DNA of 64,000 bases, from positions 248,001-312,000 of the forward strand of contig NZ_WEGI01000008.1 in NCBI RefSeq assembly GCF_009604425.1, in the 5' to 3' direction. Position 1 is the first letter of the stretch; each line of letters starts with the position of its first letter. A program made the translations under genes and the position numbers. This DNA comes from Nocardia aurantia (lineage in GTDB: Bacteria > Actinomycetota > Actinomycetes > Mycobacteriales > Mycobacteriaceae). Below, piece by piece: positions 55,429-63,552 of this stretch. The notes beneath the pieces are model-generated. The model did not search any database and was not told the DNA's origin. It was given only the letters and a program-made list of their open reading frames with translations.

Positions 55429-56490
55429 GTGTTCGGTGAGAAGCCGTTCCGCGGCCTGCCGCGCCTGACCGACCGCCCGGACTACGCCCTGGTGGGGGTG
55501 CTGCGGGTCCCGGAACTGGAGACCAGCCCCTGGGCCTCGCTGACCCGGCGGGTGGCGGCGGCGGTGCTCATGCTGATCGTGTCCACGCTGGTCGTCTATC
55601 TCGGACGTGGCGGGTATCACGATGTGCAGGGCGACCAACTGTCGCTGCTGGACGCCGCTTACTACGCGACGGTCTCGTTGTCGACCACCGGCTACGGCGA
55701 CATCACCCCGGTCACCCCGGCGGCGCGGCTGGTCAACATCGTGGTCATCACGCCGTTGCGCGTGCTGTTCCTGATCGTGCTGGTCGGTACCACCCTGCAG
55801 GTACTCACCGAGCGGTCCCGGCAGGCGTTCAAGATCCAGCGTTGGAGGCGCAAGGTGCGAAACCACACCGTGGTCGTGGGATACGGGACGAAGGGCCGCA
55901 CCGCCGTCGACGCGATGCTCGCCGATCGGGTGCAGCCCGCTCAGATCGTCGTCGTCGACACGGATCCGATCATGCTGAAGGCCGCGGCCAACGCCGGGCT
56001 GGTCACCGTGCACGGTTCGGCCACCCAGGCCGATGTGCTGCGACTGGCCGGCGTGCAGCGCGCGGCCGCGGTCGTGGTGGCGGTCAACCGCGACGACAGC
56101 GCGGTCATGGTGACCCTGACCGCCCGCGAGCTCAACCCCGCCGCGAAGATCGTCGCCGCGATCCGGGAGTCCGAGAACACCCATCTGCTGAAGCAGTCCG
56201 GCGCCGACTCGGTGGTGGTCTCCTCGGAGACCGCGGGCCGGTTGCTCGGGATCGCCACCACCACACCGAACGTGGTTGACATGATCGAGAACCTGCTGAC
56301 GCCGGAGGCTGGCCTGGCGGTCACCGAGCGCGAGATCGAGCCGGACGAGGTCGGTGTGTCGCCGCGGCACCTCGGCGACATCGTGCTGGGGGTCGAACGC
56401 GCGGGCACCCTCATCGAGGTCGGCGATTCGCGGGTGGACGCGCTCGAGGCCGGCGACAAGCTGCTCTATGTCCGCAGGGTCCAGGACTGA
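55429..56490 (+). CDS. Potassium channel with RCK/TrkA-N domain
   Basis: About 353 residues. Two spans flank the pore: VLMLIVSTLVVYLGRGG, selectivity filter STTGYGDITPVTP, and VVITPLRVLFLIVLVGTTLQ. The cytosolic TrkA-N domain follows (VVVGYGTKGRTAVDAML, GSATQADVLRLAGVQRAAAV) and a TrkA-C part. Homologous in position to Rv3200c. GTG 55429 after GGTGGAT is proposed; GTG 55420 and GTG 55360 are alternatives. It is close to nudC (7 bp), so a joint transcript is likely. Confidence 0.9.
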   Translation: MFGEKPFRGLPRLTDRPDYALVGVLRVPELETSPWASLTRRVAAAVLMLIVSTLVVYLGRGGYHDVQGDQLSLLDAAYYATVSLSTTGYGDITPVTPAARLVNIVVITPLRVLFLIVLVGTTLQVLTERSRQAFKIQRWRRKVRNHTVVVGYGTKGRTAVDAMLADRVQPAQIVVVDTDPIMLKAAANAGLVTVHGSATQADVLRLAGVQRAAAVVVAVNRDDSAVMVTLTARELNPAAKIVAAIRESENTHLLKQSGADSVVVSSETAGRLLGIATTTPNVVDMIENLLTPEAGLAVTEREIEPDEVGVSPRHLGDIVLGVERAGTLIEVGDSRVDALEAGDKLLYVRRVQD

Positions 56491-56497
56491 GCCCGGA

Positions 56498-57493
56498 ATG
56501 TCCGTGACCGCCGATCCCGCGCTCACCGCCGCAGTTGCGGTCGGCGACGGGCAGTACGCTCGACAGGTGTCTGGATTTCAGCTGAAGGATGTGCCCCTGC
56601 TGTCGCGTTCCGCGCTCGACCGGGCCGAAACCTTGCGTGGCGACGAACAGGCGTTGAAGGAGGGCTGGGCGCAGGCGCGATTGTTGCGGATGAATCGCCG
56701 CGGCCAGATCCGGCTCCACGACGGCACACTCGTGCTGGACGAGGCCGTCACGCTCGCGGCCGAGCCGGTGCCGGAGGCGGTGTTCCTCGGCGTCGACGGC
56801 GGCAGCCACCTCTGGGCCGTGCGCGACAACGACATCGACGGGCAGCTGGTGGATCTGCGCGCGGTCGGCGAATCCCTGCCCACCGACGACATCAGCCTCG
56901 GTGTGCTGACCACCGCCATCGCACTGCTGAACTGGCACGACCGCGCGCGCTTCAGCGCCGGCGACGGCACCGTCACCAGCCCGGTGAAGGGCGGCTGGTC
57001 GCGGATCAGCGAATCCGGGCACGAGGAGTTCCCGCGCATCGATCCCGCGGTCATCTGCCTGGTGCACGACGGCGGTGAGCGGGTGCTGCTGGCCCGTCAG
57101 CACACCTGGCCGCCGACGATGTTCTCGCTGCTCGCCGGGTTCGTGGAGGCGGGGGAGTCGCTCGAGCGCTGCGTGGCCCGGGAGATCCTGGAGGAGGTCG
57201 GGGTGGACGTCCGCGACATCCGCTATCTGGGCAGTCAGCCGTGGCCGCTGCCGCGGTCGCTGATGCTCGGCTTCACCGCGGTCGCCGATCCGGAACAGCC
57301 GCTTGCCTTCTCGGACGGCGAGATCGCCGAGGCCCACTGGTTCACCCGCGACGAGGTCCGGCACGCGCTGTCCCTCGGCGCGTGGGGTTCGGTGACCGGC
57401 CGCACGAGCGCCGGCGCCGAGGACCACAAACTGGTGCTGCCGGGCTCGATCTCGATCGCCCGCAGCATCATCGAGGCGTGGGCCGGCGAATAG
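56498..57493 (+). CDS. nudC: NADH pyrophosphatase NudC
   Basis: 331 residues. Nudix box GFVEAGESLERCVAREILEE followed by VGV; NudC-specific SQPWPLPRSLMLGF motif that recognises NAD(H). It cleaves NADH to NMNH and AMP and can remove NAD caps from RNA in other bacteria. The zinc-ribbon Cys residues before the Nudix domain are missing (TVTSPVKGGWSRISESGHEE), as in mycobacterial NudC to my knowledge. ATG 56498 lies 8 bp past the channel stop; a later in-frame GTG is possible. Confidence 0.92.
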   Translation: MSVTADPALTAAVAVGDGQYARQVSGFQLKDVPLLSRSALDRAETLRGDEQALKEGWAQARLLRMNRRGQIRLHDGTLVLDEAVTLAAEPVPEAVFLGVDGGSHLWAVRDNDIDGQLVDLRAVGESLPTDDISLGVLTTAIALLNWHDRARFSAGDGTVTSPVKGGWSRISESGHEEFPRIDPAVICLVHDGGERVLLARQHTWPPTMFSLLAGFVEAGESLERCVAREILEEVGVDVRDIRYLGSQPWPLPRSLMLGFTAVADPEQPLAFSDGEIAEAHWFTRDEVRHALSLGAWGSVTGRTSAGAEDHKLVLPGSISIARSIIEAWAGE

Positions 57494-57510
57494 GTCCGGG
57501 CACACGAACG

Positions 57511-57535
57511 GAGGCGGGGCCGGAAGCCCCGCCTC
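57511..57535. terminator. Bidirectional terminator between nudC and mrx1
   Basis: Perfect 10-bp stem GAGGCGGGGC / GCCCCGCCTC with loop CGGAA, in the 57-bp gap of the convergent genes. Confidence 0.85.
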
Positions 57536-57550
57536 GGGTGGTGAACGTGG

Positions 57551-57802
57551 TCAGCTGATGGCGGCCAGGGCCTGCTTCACCTGCGCGAGGCTGGGGTTGG
57601 TCGCGGTCGAGCCGTCGCGGTACTTGATGGTCGGCACCACGTGGTTGCCGTCGTTGACGCTGCCGACGAACTCGGCGGCCGCGGGATCTTCCTCGATGTC
57701 GACCACGTTGTAGGTGATGCCGGCCTCGTCGAGCTGGGTCTTGAGGCGGCGGCAGTAGCCGCACCAGGTGGTCGAGTACATGGTCAGGTCGGTAGCAGTC
57801 AC
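57551..57802 (-). CDS. mrx1: Mycoredoxin (glutaredoxin-like)
   Basis: 83 residues, thioredoxin fold with active site WCGYC (C14, C17) and cis-Pro in HVVPTIKY. Mycoredoxin-1 (Rv3198A) reduces mycothiol mixed disulfides. The C-terminal TATNPSLAQVKQAL agrees. GTG or ATG at 57802 begins the family alignment (TATDLTMYSTTWC). Same neighbourhood as in mycobacteria, next to uvrD2, supports the assignment. Confidence 0.92.
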   Translation of the reverse strand: MTATDLTMYSTTWCGYCRRLKTQLDEAGITYNVVDIEEDPAAAEFVGSVNDGNHVVPTIKYRDGSTATNPSLAQVKQALAAIS

Positions 57803-57856
57803 GCACCCTGCAACAACCCGGCGGCCGATCGTGTTCCCCGCCCCGGCGTGCCGGAG

Positions 57857-58348
57857 TCAGTCGTCCGGGTCGTCCAGGTCACCGTCCCAGCCCAGCTGGT
57901 CGGCGATCCAGCCGTCGAATTGGATCGAGGCCTCCATCCAGCTGGTCATGTTGCTGACGAAGAAGTTCAGATCGACCCGGTTGGGCACGATCAGCTGATA
58001 CTCGGTCACCATCCGGACCGATCCGTCCTCCTGGGTGAGGGTGTAGGCCTTGGGCCACAAGGTCTCCCGGTTCCAGGCGTCGAGGGCGCCGAGCAGCACG
58101 GGTTTGGACTCCAGCGGGAATACCCGGTCGTAATAGGTGCGCATGGCGAACAGCTCGTGCTGGGTGCCCCGGAAGATGAAATAGATCCGGAACCCCTCGT
58201 AGGGCGCGACGAGGTCACCCTCGTCGTCGACCCCGTAGGTGAGCTCCATCTGGTCGAGCAACTCGGCGACGAGGTCCCGGTTCGGTCGCACCAACTGCTT
58301 CGCATCGTCGGGCATCGGCTGATTCTCCCCCGACACGTCCGCGGCCAC
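57857..58348 (-). CDS. YbjN-domain protein
   Basis: 163 residues, cytoplasmic. The chaperone-like YbjN fold is suggested by DLVAELLDQMELTYGVDDEG, YFIFRGTQHELFAMRTYYDR and VDLNFFVSNMTSWMEA. Molecular role unknown in actinobacteria. GTG 58348 follows AGGGGAT. An acidic C-terminus (DGDLDDPDD) ends it. Located 54 bp from mrx1 in the same orientation, possibly co-transcribed; divergent from uvrD2. Confidence 0.85.
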   Translation of the reverse strand: MAADVSGENQPMPDDAKQLVRPNRDLVAELLDQMELTYGVDDEGDLVAPYEGFRIYFIFRGTQHELFAMRTYYDRVFPLESKPVLLGALDAWNRETLWPKAYTLTQEDGSVRMVTEYQLIVPNRVDLNFFVSNMTSWMEASIQFDGWIADQLGWDGDLDDPDD

Positions 58349-58450
58349 CGGTTATCCCCTTCCCTCGTGCTTCGAAGACCATCCTGCCGGATTCGCGGCG
58401 GTCGCCGGTCGCGCCGCCGGTGGGCCGCCGTCGTGTCGGGGGTCGCTGTC

Positions 58451-60649
58451 ATGATGGAGGCCGTGCCCGCCCCGGTTCCAGCCACTCCCGCCCCCCGCCC
58501 GCTGCCCCCCGGGCTCGATCCGGAGCAGGCCGCGGCGGTTCTGGCGCCCCGCGGGCCGGTCTGTGTTCTCGCAGGTGCGGGTACCGGAAAGACCAGGACC
58601 ATCACCCATCGCATCGCGAATCTGGTGTCGTCGGGCCATGTTCGGGCCGATCAGGTGCTGGCGGTCACCTTCACCGCCCGGGCCGCGGGCGAACTGCGCA
58701 ACCGGTTGCGCACGCTCGGTCTCGGCGGGGACGCCGCGGCGGTGCAGGCGCGCACTTTCCATGCGGCAGCGCTCCGCCAGCTGAAGTACTTCTGGCCGCA
58801 GATCGTCGGCGATGTGCCGTGGCGGCTGCTCGACAGCAAGTTCCAGACCGTGGCCCAGGCCGCCCAGCGCACGGGCCTGCTGCGGGCCGGCGCCGGCGCC
58901 GCCGAGGGCGTCCGCGACCTGTCCGGCGAGATCGAGTGGGCCAAGGCGTCGCTGGTGGCCCCGGAGGACTACCCCGCCACGGTGGCCCGGCTGCGCCGCG
59001 AAACCCCGTACGAGGCACAGAAGGTGGCCGACGTCTACGCCGGCTACGAGACGCTGAAGAACACCGCCGACGGCCTGCTGCTGGATTTCGACGATCTGCT
59101 CCTGCACACCGCCGCCGCGTTGGAGGACTATCCCTCCGTCGCCGAGGAGTTCCGCGGCCGTTACCGGTGTTTCGTCGTCGACGAATACCAGGACGTCACC
59201 CCGCTGCAGCAGCGGGTGCTCGACGCCTGGCTGGGCGACCGCGACGATCTGACCGTCGTCGGCGACGCCAACCAGACCATCTACTCCTTCACCGGCGCCA
59301 CCCCCGGCTTCCTGCTCGATTTCTCCCGGCGCTTCCCGGAGGCGACGGTGATCCGGCTGGAACGCGACTACCGCTCCACCCCGCAGGTGGTCTCGCTGGC
59401 CAACCGGGTCATCGGCGCCGCGCGCGGCCGCATCGCGGGCACCCGGTTGCAACTGATCGGGCAGCGCGCCGACGGCCCGGAGCCTACCTTCACCGAATTC
59501 GCCGACGAACCCGCCGAGGCCGCGGCCGTGGCGCGAGCCATCGCCGGCCTGCTCGGCCAGGATGTGCCGGCCGCCGAGATCGCGGTGCTCTACCGCATCA
59601 ACGCGCAGTCGGAGGCCTACGAGCAGGCGCTCACCGAGGCGGGCATCGCCTATCAGGTGCGCGGGGGAGAGGGCTTCTTCCAGCGCCCCGAGGTGCGGCA
59701 GGCGGTCCTGGCCCTGCGGCAGGCCGCGGCTCGCGAGGATCTGCCCGATGCCCGCGGTCCGGAACTGGTCACACTGGTCCGGGCGGTCCTGGCCCGGCTC
59801 GGCCTGACCAACGAGGAACCGGCCGGTCAGCAGGCCCGGGAACGCTGGGCGTCGCTGGTGGCGCTGGTGCGGCTCGCCGAGGAGCTGACCGCCGCGGATC
59901 CCGAGCTGGATCTGCACGGCCTGCTGCGCGAGCTGGCCACCCGCGCCGAATCCCGGCATCCACCCACCGTGCAGGGCGTCACCCTCGCCTCGCTGCACGC
60001 CGCCAAGGGCCTGGAGTGGGACGCGGTGTTTTTGGTCGGCCTCGCCGACGGCACCCTGCCGATCGCCCACGTGCTCGGCGACGGCGGCGCGGTCGCCGAC
60101 GAGGCCGCGCTGGAGGAGGAACGGCGTCTCCTGTACGTCGGGGTCACCCGCGCCCGCGAACATCTGCAGCTGTCCTGGGCGCTGGCCCGCGCCGAGGGCA
60201 GCCGGCGGGTCCGGCGCCGCAGCCGCTTCCTCACCGGTCTGGTCCCGGAGGATTCCCCGGCGTCGCTGGTGGCCCGCCCCGCGAGCGATCGCCGCGATCA
60301 GCAGCGGCGGCTGCCCGGTTGCCGGGTGTGCGGCCGTTCCCTGCTCAACACCACCGACACCTTGCTGGGACGTTGCTCGACCTGTCCGGGCGAGGTGGAC
60401 ACCACACTGCTGAGCGCACTGCAGGATTGGCGCCGGGACAAGGCCGCCGAGCTCTCGGTGAAGACCTTCGCCGTGCTCAGCGCCAACACCCTCACCGCGA
60501 TCGCGGAGCAGCAGCCGCTCGACGAACGGGCCCTGACCGCCATCCCCGGGCTCGGCGCTGCGAAATTGCGGCAGTACGGCCCCGAAATCCTCCGCATCGT
60601 ACGGTCCGGATACCACGCACAAGACCCCAAAACCGCAGGTCAAAAATAA
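58451..60649 (+). CDS. uvrD2: DNA helicase UvrD2
   Basis: 732 residues, SF1A 3'-5' helicase. Walker A LAGAGTGKTRTITHRIANL near 40, motif II CFVVDEYQDVTPLQQ, motif III VVGDANQTIYSFTGA, motif V VTLASLHAAKGLEWDAVFLV, motif VI LLYVGVTRAREHLQLSW. A tetracysteine segment (CRVCG and CSTCPG) and an HRDC domain (ALTAIPGLGAAKLRQYG) at the C-terminus distinguish UvrD2 from UvrD1. It unwinds DNA in repair and is essential in M. tuberculosis. ATG 58451 follows GGGGGT at 8 bp; ATG 58454 is next. The promoter of whiB7 overlaps its stop. Confidence 0.95.
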   Translation: MMEAVPAPVPATPAPRPLPPGLDPEQAAAVLAPRGPVCVLAGAGTGKTRTITHRIANLVSSGHVRADQVLAVTFTARAAGELRNRLRTLGLGGDAAAVQARTFHAAALRQLKYFWPQIVGDVPWRLLDSKFQTVAQAAQRTGLLRAGAGAAEGVRDLSGEIEWAKASLVAPEDYPATVARLRRETPYEAQKVADVYAGYETLKNTADGLLLDFDDLLLHTAAALEDYPSVAEEFRGRYRCFVVDEYQDVTPLQQRVLDAWLGDRDDLTVVGDANQTIYSFTGATPGFLLDFSRRFPEATVIRLERDYRSTPQVVSLANRVIGAARGRIAGTRLQLIGQRADGPEPTFTEFADEPAEAAAVARAIAGLLGQDVPAAEIAVLYRINAQSEAYEQALTEAGIAYQVRGGEGFFQRPEVRQAVLALRQAAAREDLPDARGPELVTLVRAVLARLGLTNEEPAGQQARERWASLVALVRLAEELTAADPELDLHGLLRELATRAESRHPPTVQGVTLASLHAAKGLEWDAVFLVGLADGTLPIAHVLGDGGAVADEAALEEERRLLYVGVTRAREHLQLSWALARAEGSRRVRRRSRFLTGLVPEDSPASLVARPASDRRDQQRRLPGCRVCGRSLLNTTDTLLGRCSTCPGEVDTTLLSALQDWRRDKAAELSVKTFAVLSANTLTAIAEQQPLDERALTAIPGLGAAKLRQYGPEILRIVRSGYHAQDPKTAGQK

Positions 60650-60680
60650 GTTGTGCGATTGTGTAAGCCCGCTTTAGGGT
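60642..60680 (+). promoter_or_regulatory. Likely whiB7 promoter
   Basis: AAAAATAA (60642-60649), TTGTGC (60651-60656), 18-bp spacer, TAGGGT (60675-60680). WhiB7-activated promoters have an AT-rich patch just upstream of the -35 box, read by the AT-hook; this one does, so autoregulation is expected. The patch overlaps the uvrD2 stop codon. Confidence 0.65.
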
Positions 60681-60774
60681 GGGATCACGGACCGGGAACG
60701 ATTCCCGGTGCGCACAGTGGTCACACACCACAAGCACAGACCATCACGACGAGTTCATGGAGGGAGGCAGACCG

Positions 60775-61095
60775 ATGAACGGCATCGCGAACATCGCACG
60801 CGCCGGCATCAATAGCGGCACGCCCGAGATGACGTTCGTGTCCGTCTCCCGGGGGGTCCTCGCCTTGCAGGGGACCGGTCTGTCGATTGCAAGCGTTTTC
60901 GGTGCCGAAATGCAAGCGCCGAAGCATGTGATCAAGACGGACAAGCACGCGTGGGGCTGGCACCCGGTAGCCGCGAAGGCGGCCATCGAGGCCTACGGAG
61001 CCGATCAGCCGGTCGGCGCGCCGGCAGCCCGCCTCCGCAACGCCAGCCCACCAGTGACCGTGATCAGCAGACGTCGACGAAGTCGACAACGGTAG
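60775..61095 (+). CDS. whiB7 leader ORF with arginine-rich end
   Basis: 106-codon ORF in the 583-bp leader of whiB7. GGAGGGAGG at 60759-60767, 7 bp before the ATG, is one of the strongest binding sites in the window, so translation is likely. The product has no family that I know; hydrophobic middle, then a tail ISRRRRSRQR directly before the stop, which lies 19 bp ahead of a terminator hairpin. The same tail would be encoded by a short ORF from GTG 61054. RxR patterns are the classic stall motif for macrolides. Known whiB7 leaders in mycobacteria also contain regulatory uORFs. It may be a sensor rather than a functional protein. Confidence 0.55.
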   Translation: MNGIANIARAGINSGTPEMTFVSVSRGVLALQGTGLSIASVFGAEMQAPKHVIKTDKHAWGWHPVAAKAAIEAYGADQPVGAPAARLRNASPPVTVISRRRRSRQR

Positions 61096-61114
61096 GGAAC
61101 ACCACCCAGCCTCC

Positions 61115-61203
61115 TGGCCACGGATCGCTCGAAGCGAAACCGTGGCCATAGTTTTGAAGGCCCTCAGCCACCCGGCCCCGGTTTCGCGGAAGACAACGAA
61201 ACC
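61115..61203 (+). promoter_or_regulatory. whiB7 attenuator: terminator and alternative hairpins
   Basis: Terminator stem TGGCCACGG/CCGTGGCCA (61115-61123, 61140-61148), with inner TCGCT/AGCGA, followed by TAGTTTTG. The right arm segment GCGAAACCG (61134-61142) can instead pair perfectly with CGGTTTCGC (61179-61187). GGTTTCG (61180-61186) also pairs with CGAAACC (61197-61203). Three mutually exclusive pairings are the hallmark of attenuation. Confidence 0.75.
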
Positions 61204-61232
61204 ACCGCTGCAACGAGCTGAAGGAGCAAGAC

Positions 61233-61541
61233 GTGTCCACCGCGACCACTCCTCGCGTGACATGCCGAAACACCGTGGCCTCCACTCCCCGTACCCGGGG
61301 AGTCGCGCTCACCCTGCCCTGCCGTGTCGGAAACCCCGATCTGTGGTTCGCCGAGACTCCGGCCGAGTTGGAAGAGGCGAAGGCGCTGTGCGCAACCTGC
61401 CCGATCCGTTCGGGTTGCCTCCGGGCGGCCCTGGATCGCGCTGAGCCCTGGGGGGTCTGGGGCGGCGAGATCTTCGATCAGGGTGTCGTGATCGCCCGCA
61501 AGCGGCCGCGCGGCCGCCCGCGCAAGGTCGCGCTGGTGTGA
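61233..61541 (+). CDS. whiB7: WhiB7, redox-sensitive activator of antibiotic resistance
   Basis: 102 residues. Four cluster cysteines C30, C53, C56 and C62 for the [4Fe-4S] cluster, the GVWGGE turn (74-79) that contacts sigma A, and an AT-hook RPRGRPRK (91-98) specific for WhiB7. GTG 61233 has AAGGAG at 7 bp. WhiB7 activates resistance genes when the ribosome is blocked. Location right after uvrD2, and before an ABC1 kinase gene, is as in mycobacteria. The long leader with attenuator explains expected induction by ribosome-targeting drugs. Confidence 0.96.
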   Translation: MSTATTPRVTCRNTVASTPRTRGVALTLPCRVGNPDLWFAETPAELEEAKALCATCPIRSGCLRAALDRAEPWGVWGGEIFDQGVVIARKRPRGRPRKVALV

Positions 61542-61613
61542 GCGCCGGGTCCCGACCCAGGTCACATCACGAGCGTGCCACCCCCGCCGGCAATCGTCCC
61601 GACGACCGACGAG

Positions 61614-61641
61614 CCCCGCATCTCTGTCCCGAGATGCGGGG
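61614..61641 (+). terminator. Rho-independent terminator after whiB7
   Basis: Perfect 11-bp stem CCCCGCATCTC / GAGATGCGGGG, loop TGTCCC, followed by CCCGTTTTGTGTT. Best textbook terminator in the window. Confidence 0.93.
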
Positions 61642-61674
61642 CCCGTTTTGTGTTCCGGGCCGGACGGCTTCCGA

Positions 61675-62415
61675 TCACATTGCGGGAAAAGCGATCTCGG
61701 GCGTCTGTCCGTCGTCGAGCAGGAAGTACCCGAGGAAGGTGACCCCCTCCGCCAGCGCGTCGAAGCGCGCGATCCGCACATCCCGCGGTTCGTGGAAGAC
61801 ATCGCCGGGGCCGAGGATCGACGCCGGCTCACCGTCGATCTGGTAAACCACCGACCCGGTCTCGATGCTGCCGAACACCGGTCCGTTGTGAACGTGCAGC
61901 CCGGCCACGACACCCGGTGCGAGGGTGATGCGCCGGATCTCGACCCGATGCGCGGTGTGCACCGGCGCCACCGGCTGATCCAGCACGATCACCCGCGAGA
62001 TCGGCGGAAAGTCCTCGGCCGCAAGACCTTCGAGATACTCGGCGTCGGACACGGGCTCCCCGGCCTCGGTCTCCCGGCCGTCGTCCGCGATCTCCTCGAT
62101 CGCGAGATGGGTCATCGGCTCGGCGGGAGTCGCTCCGTGCCAATGCCATTCGCCGGGTGCGATATGAACGGTATCGCCGACCCGCACCGATTCGACCGGC
62201 CCGCCGCGCCGCTGCACCAGCGCAATACCCGCGGTGACGATCAGCGTCTGCCCCTCCGGATGGCGATGCCACACCGTCCGCGCGCCGGGCGCGAACCGGA
62301 CACTGTCGATCTGGGTCCGGGACGACCCGTCCGCCACCGAGATCGAGTCGATCCAGGCGTCGCCGGTGAACCATTCGCGGGGAGCGGCCACCGCGGCCGC
62401 CGGGGAGATACGCAT
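61675..62415 (-). CDS. Two-domain cupin (bicupin)
   Basis: 246 residues with two cupin barrels. First: VWHRHPEGQTLIV and GDTVHIAPGEWHWHGA with metal His/Glu ligands. Second: VAGLHVHNGPVFGSIETGSV and GDVFHEPRDVRIARF. Such proteins (carboxymuconolactone- or quercetinase-like) bind a metal; reaction not known. ATG 62415 has no clear binding site. Convergent with whiB7. The TetR gene starting at 63215 lies upstream on the same strand and could control it. Confidence 0.88.
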   Translation of the reverse strand: MRISPAAAVAAPREWFTGDAWIDSISVADGSSRTQIDSVRFAPGARTVWHRHPEGQTLIVTAGIALVQRRGGPVESVRVGDTVHIAPGEWHWHGATPAEPMTHLAIEEIADDGRETEAGEPVSDAEYLEGLAAEDFPPISRVIVLDQPVAPVHTAHRVEIRRITLAPGVVAGLHVHNGPVFGSIETGSVVYQIDGEPASILGPGDVFHEPRDVRIARFDALAEGVTFLGYFLLDDGQTPEIAFPAM

Positions 62416-62645
62416 GATGTCGTGATCCTATTCGCGTTGGCATCGAATTATGTTGTTGTGGAGTCGATATCGAGTGCGGTGCACGGCGGCGGTGCCGAAT
62501 GTGCATCGGGTGCAATCGCAGCCGAGCCGTCCGCCGGACATGGATTGCCGAGAATATGGTCATGCCGGCGGGGTCCGGAATGCCTGCGCCTGTCGGGTAA
62601 GGCGTTCGAGCATGTCGGCGTCGCCATCGCCGCGCGGAAGCGCGG

Positions 62646-63215
62646 TCAGGTAGCGGTGGTATGCGCGGCGAGCAGTGCGAGGACTCCCGCGATCGCCTGA
62701 TCGAAGACCTCGGCGTTGTCGGCCGCGCGCGCGAGCACATAACCACCCTGGAGCGTGGCGACCAGAGAGGTCGCCGTGGCCGCCGGATCCAGCGGCGGCC
62801 GTAGTTCGCCGCGCGCGAGTCCCTGCCGGATCTCGTCGGCGAGCCGATCGCGCAGCCAGCCGAGGGTCTCCTCGACCGGTGCGCGCAGCGCGGGGGTGAT
62901 CATGACCTCGGGGTCCTGGGTCAGCCCGCCGATCGGACAGCCGCGCAACACATCTCGCTCGCGCCGCAGATATGCGGCGATCCGCTCGGCAGCGGTGCCC
63001 GGTGCGGACAGCTGCGCCTCGACCGAGGCCCGCATCTCGGCGGCGGTCTTCCGGATCGCCTCGACCGCGAGATCCTCCTTCCCCGCGAAGTGGTGGTACA
63101 TGCTGCCCTGCCCGGCGTCGGCCCGCTGCTGGATCGTCTTCGGACTGGTACCGACATAACCGCGCTCCCAGAGCAATTCGCGCGTGCTGTCGACCAACCG
63201 ATCTCGGGTACTCAC
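62646..63215 (-). CDS. TetR-family regulator
   Basis: 189 residues. N-terminal DNA-binding part TRELLWERGYVGTSPKTIQQ then ADAGQGSMYHHFAGKEDLAV, textbook TetR. The C-terminal part (CPIGGLTQDPEVM, and PPLDPAATATSLVATLQGGY) resembles the YxaF/AcrR-like LmrA group. GTG 63215 is proposed; an ATG at 63230 lies inside the palindrome. No binding site, so possibly leaderless. Autoregulation is likely through the 20-bp palindrome next to it; the bicupin 230 bp downstream may be a target. Confidence 0.9.
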   Translation of the reverse strand: MSTRDRLVDSTRELLWERGYVGTSPKTIQQRADAGQGSMYHHFAGKEDLAVEAIRKTAAEMRASVEAQLSAPGTAAERIAAYLRRERDVLRGCPIGGLTQDPEVMITPALRAPVEETLGWLRDRLADEIRQGLARGELRPPLDPAATATSLVATLQGGYVLARAADNAEVFDQAIAGVLALLAAHTTAT

Positions 63216-63223
63216 GAACTCAG

Positions 63224-63255
63224 TGTACATACTGATAGGTACAGAAGTTGGACAA
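63224..63255 (-). promoter_or_regulatory. TetR operator and promoter
   Basis: TGTACATACTGATAGGTACA (63224-63243) has TGTAC/GTACA arms. On the minus strand TTGTCC (63255-63250) and TATGTA (63231-63226), 18 bp apart, make a candidate promoter, so a bound dimer would cover the spacer and -10 box. Confidence 0.6.
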
Positions 63256-63552
63256 GTTCGGCGGTCGGTACCTGTCGCCGCGATCAATGCCGTCATCTCG
63301 GAACCGGCAGGGAGTCGTCGGCCGCTCGCATCGATACGTCACGCCTGCGCGGTTGCCGGGATTACCCGTGTCGGCGTCGCGTCTGGTGCCTGAGCCGACG
63401 ATGTACGTGCGGACATGCTCTGCCGAGCGCTGGGCTCGCCGCATGCGAATGAAGTACTGCGGCAACGCTTCTCAGGAAGTCGTTACGTGGTGCGTTCGAT
63501 CACCGACGTCGGCGGGGCCGGGCGGTTCCCGGATCGGCCGGAATGCGAAAGT
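63256..63552. other. Intergenic region with no feature recognised
   Basis: About 300 bp between the TetR promoter and the end of the ABC1 kinase gene. No gene, hairpin or repeat supported. Confidence 0.5.

Noticed and set aside
58352..60643. 763-codon minus-strand frame over uvrD2
   Set aside because: Antisense shadow without any domain, while uvrD2 is certain.
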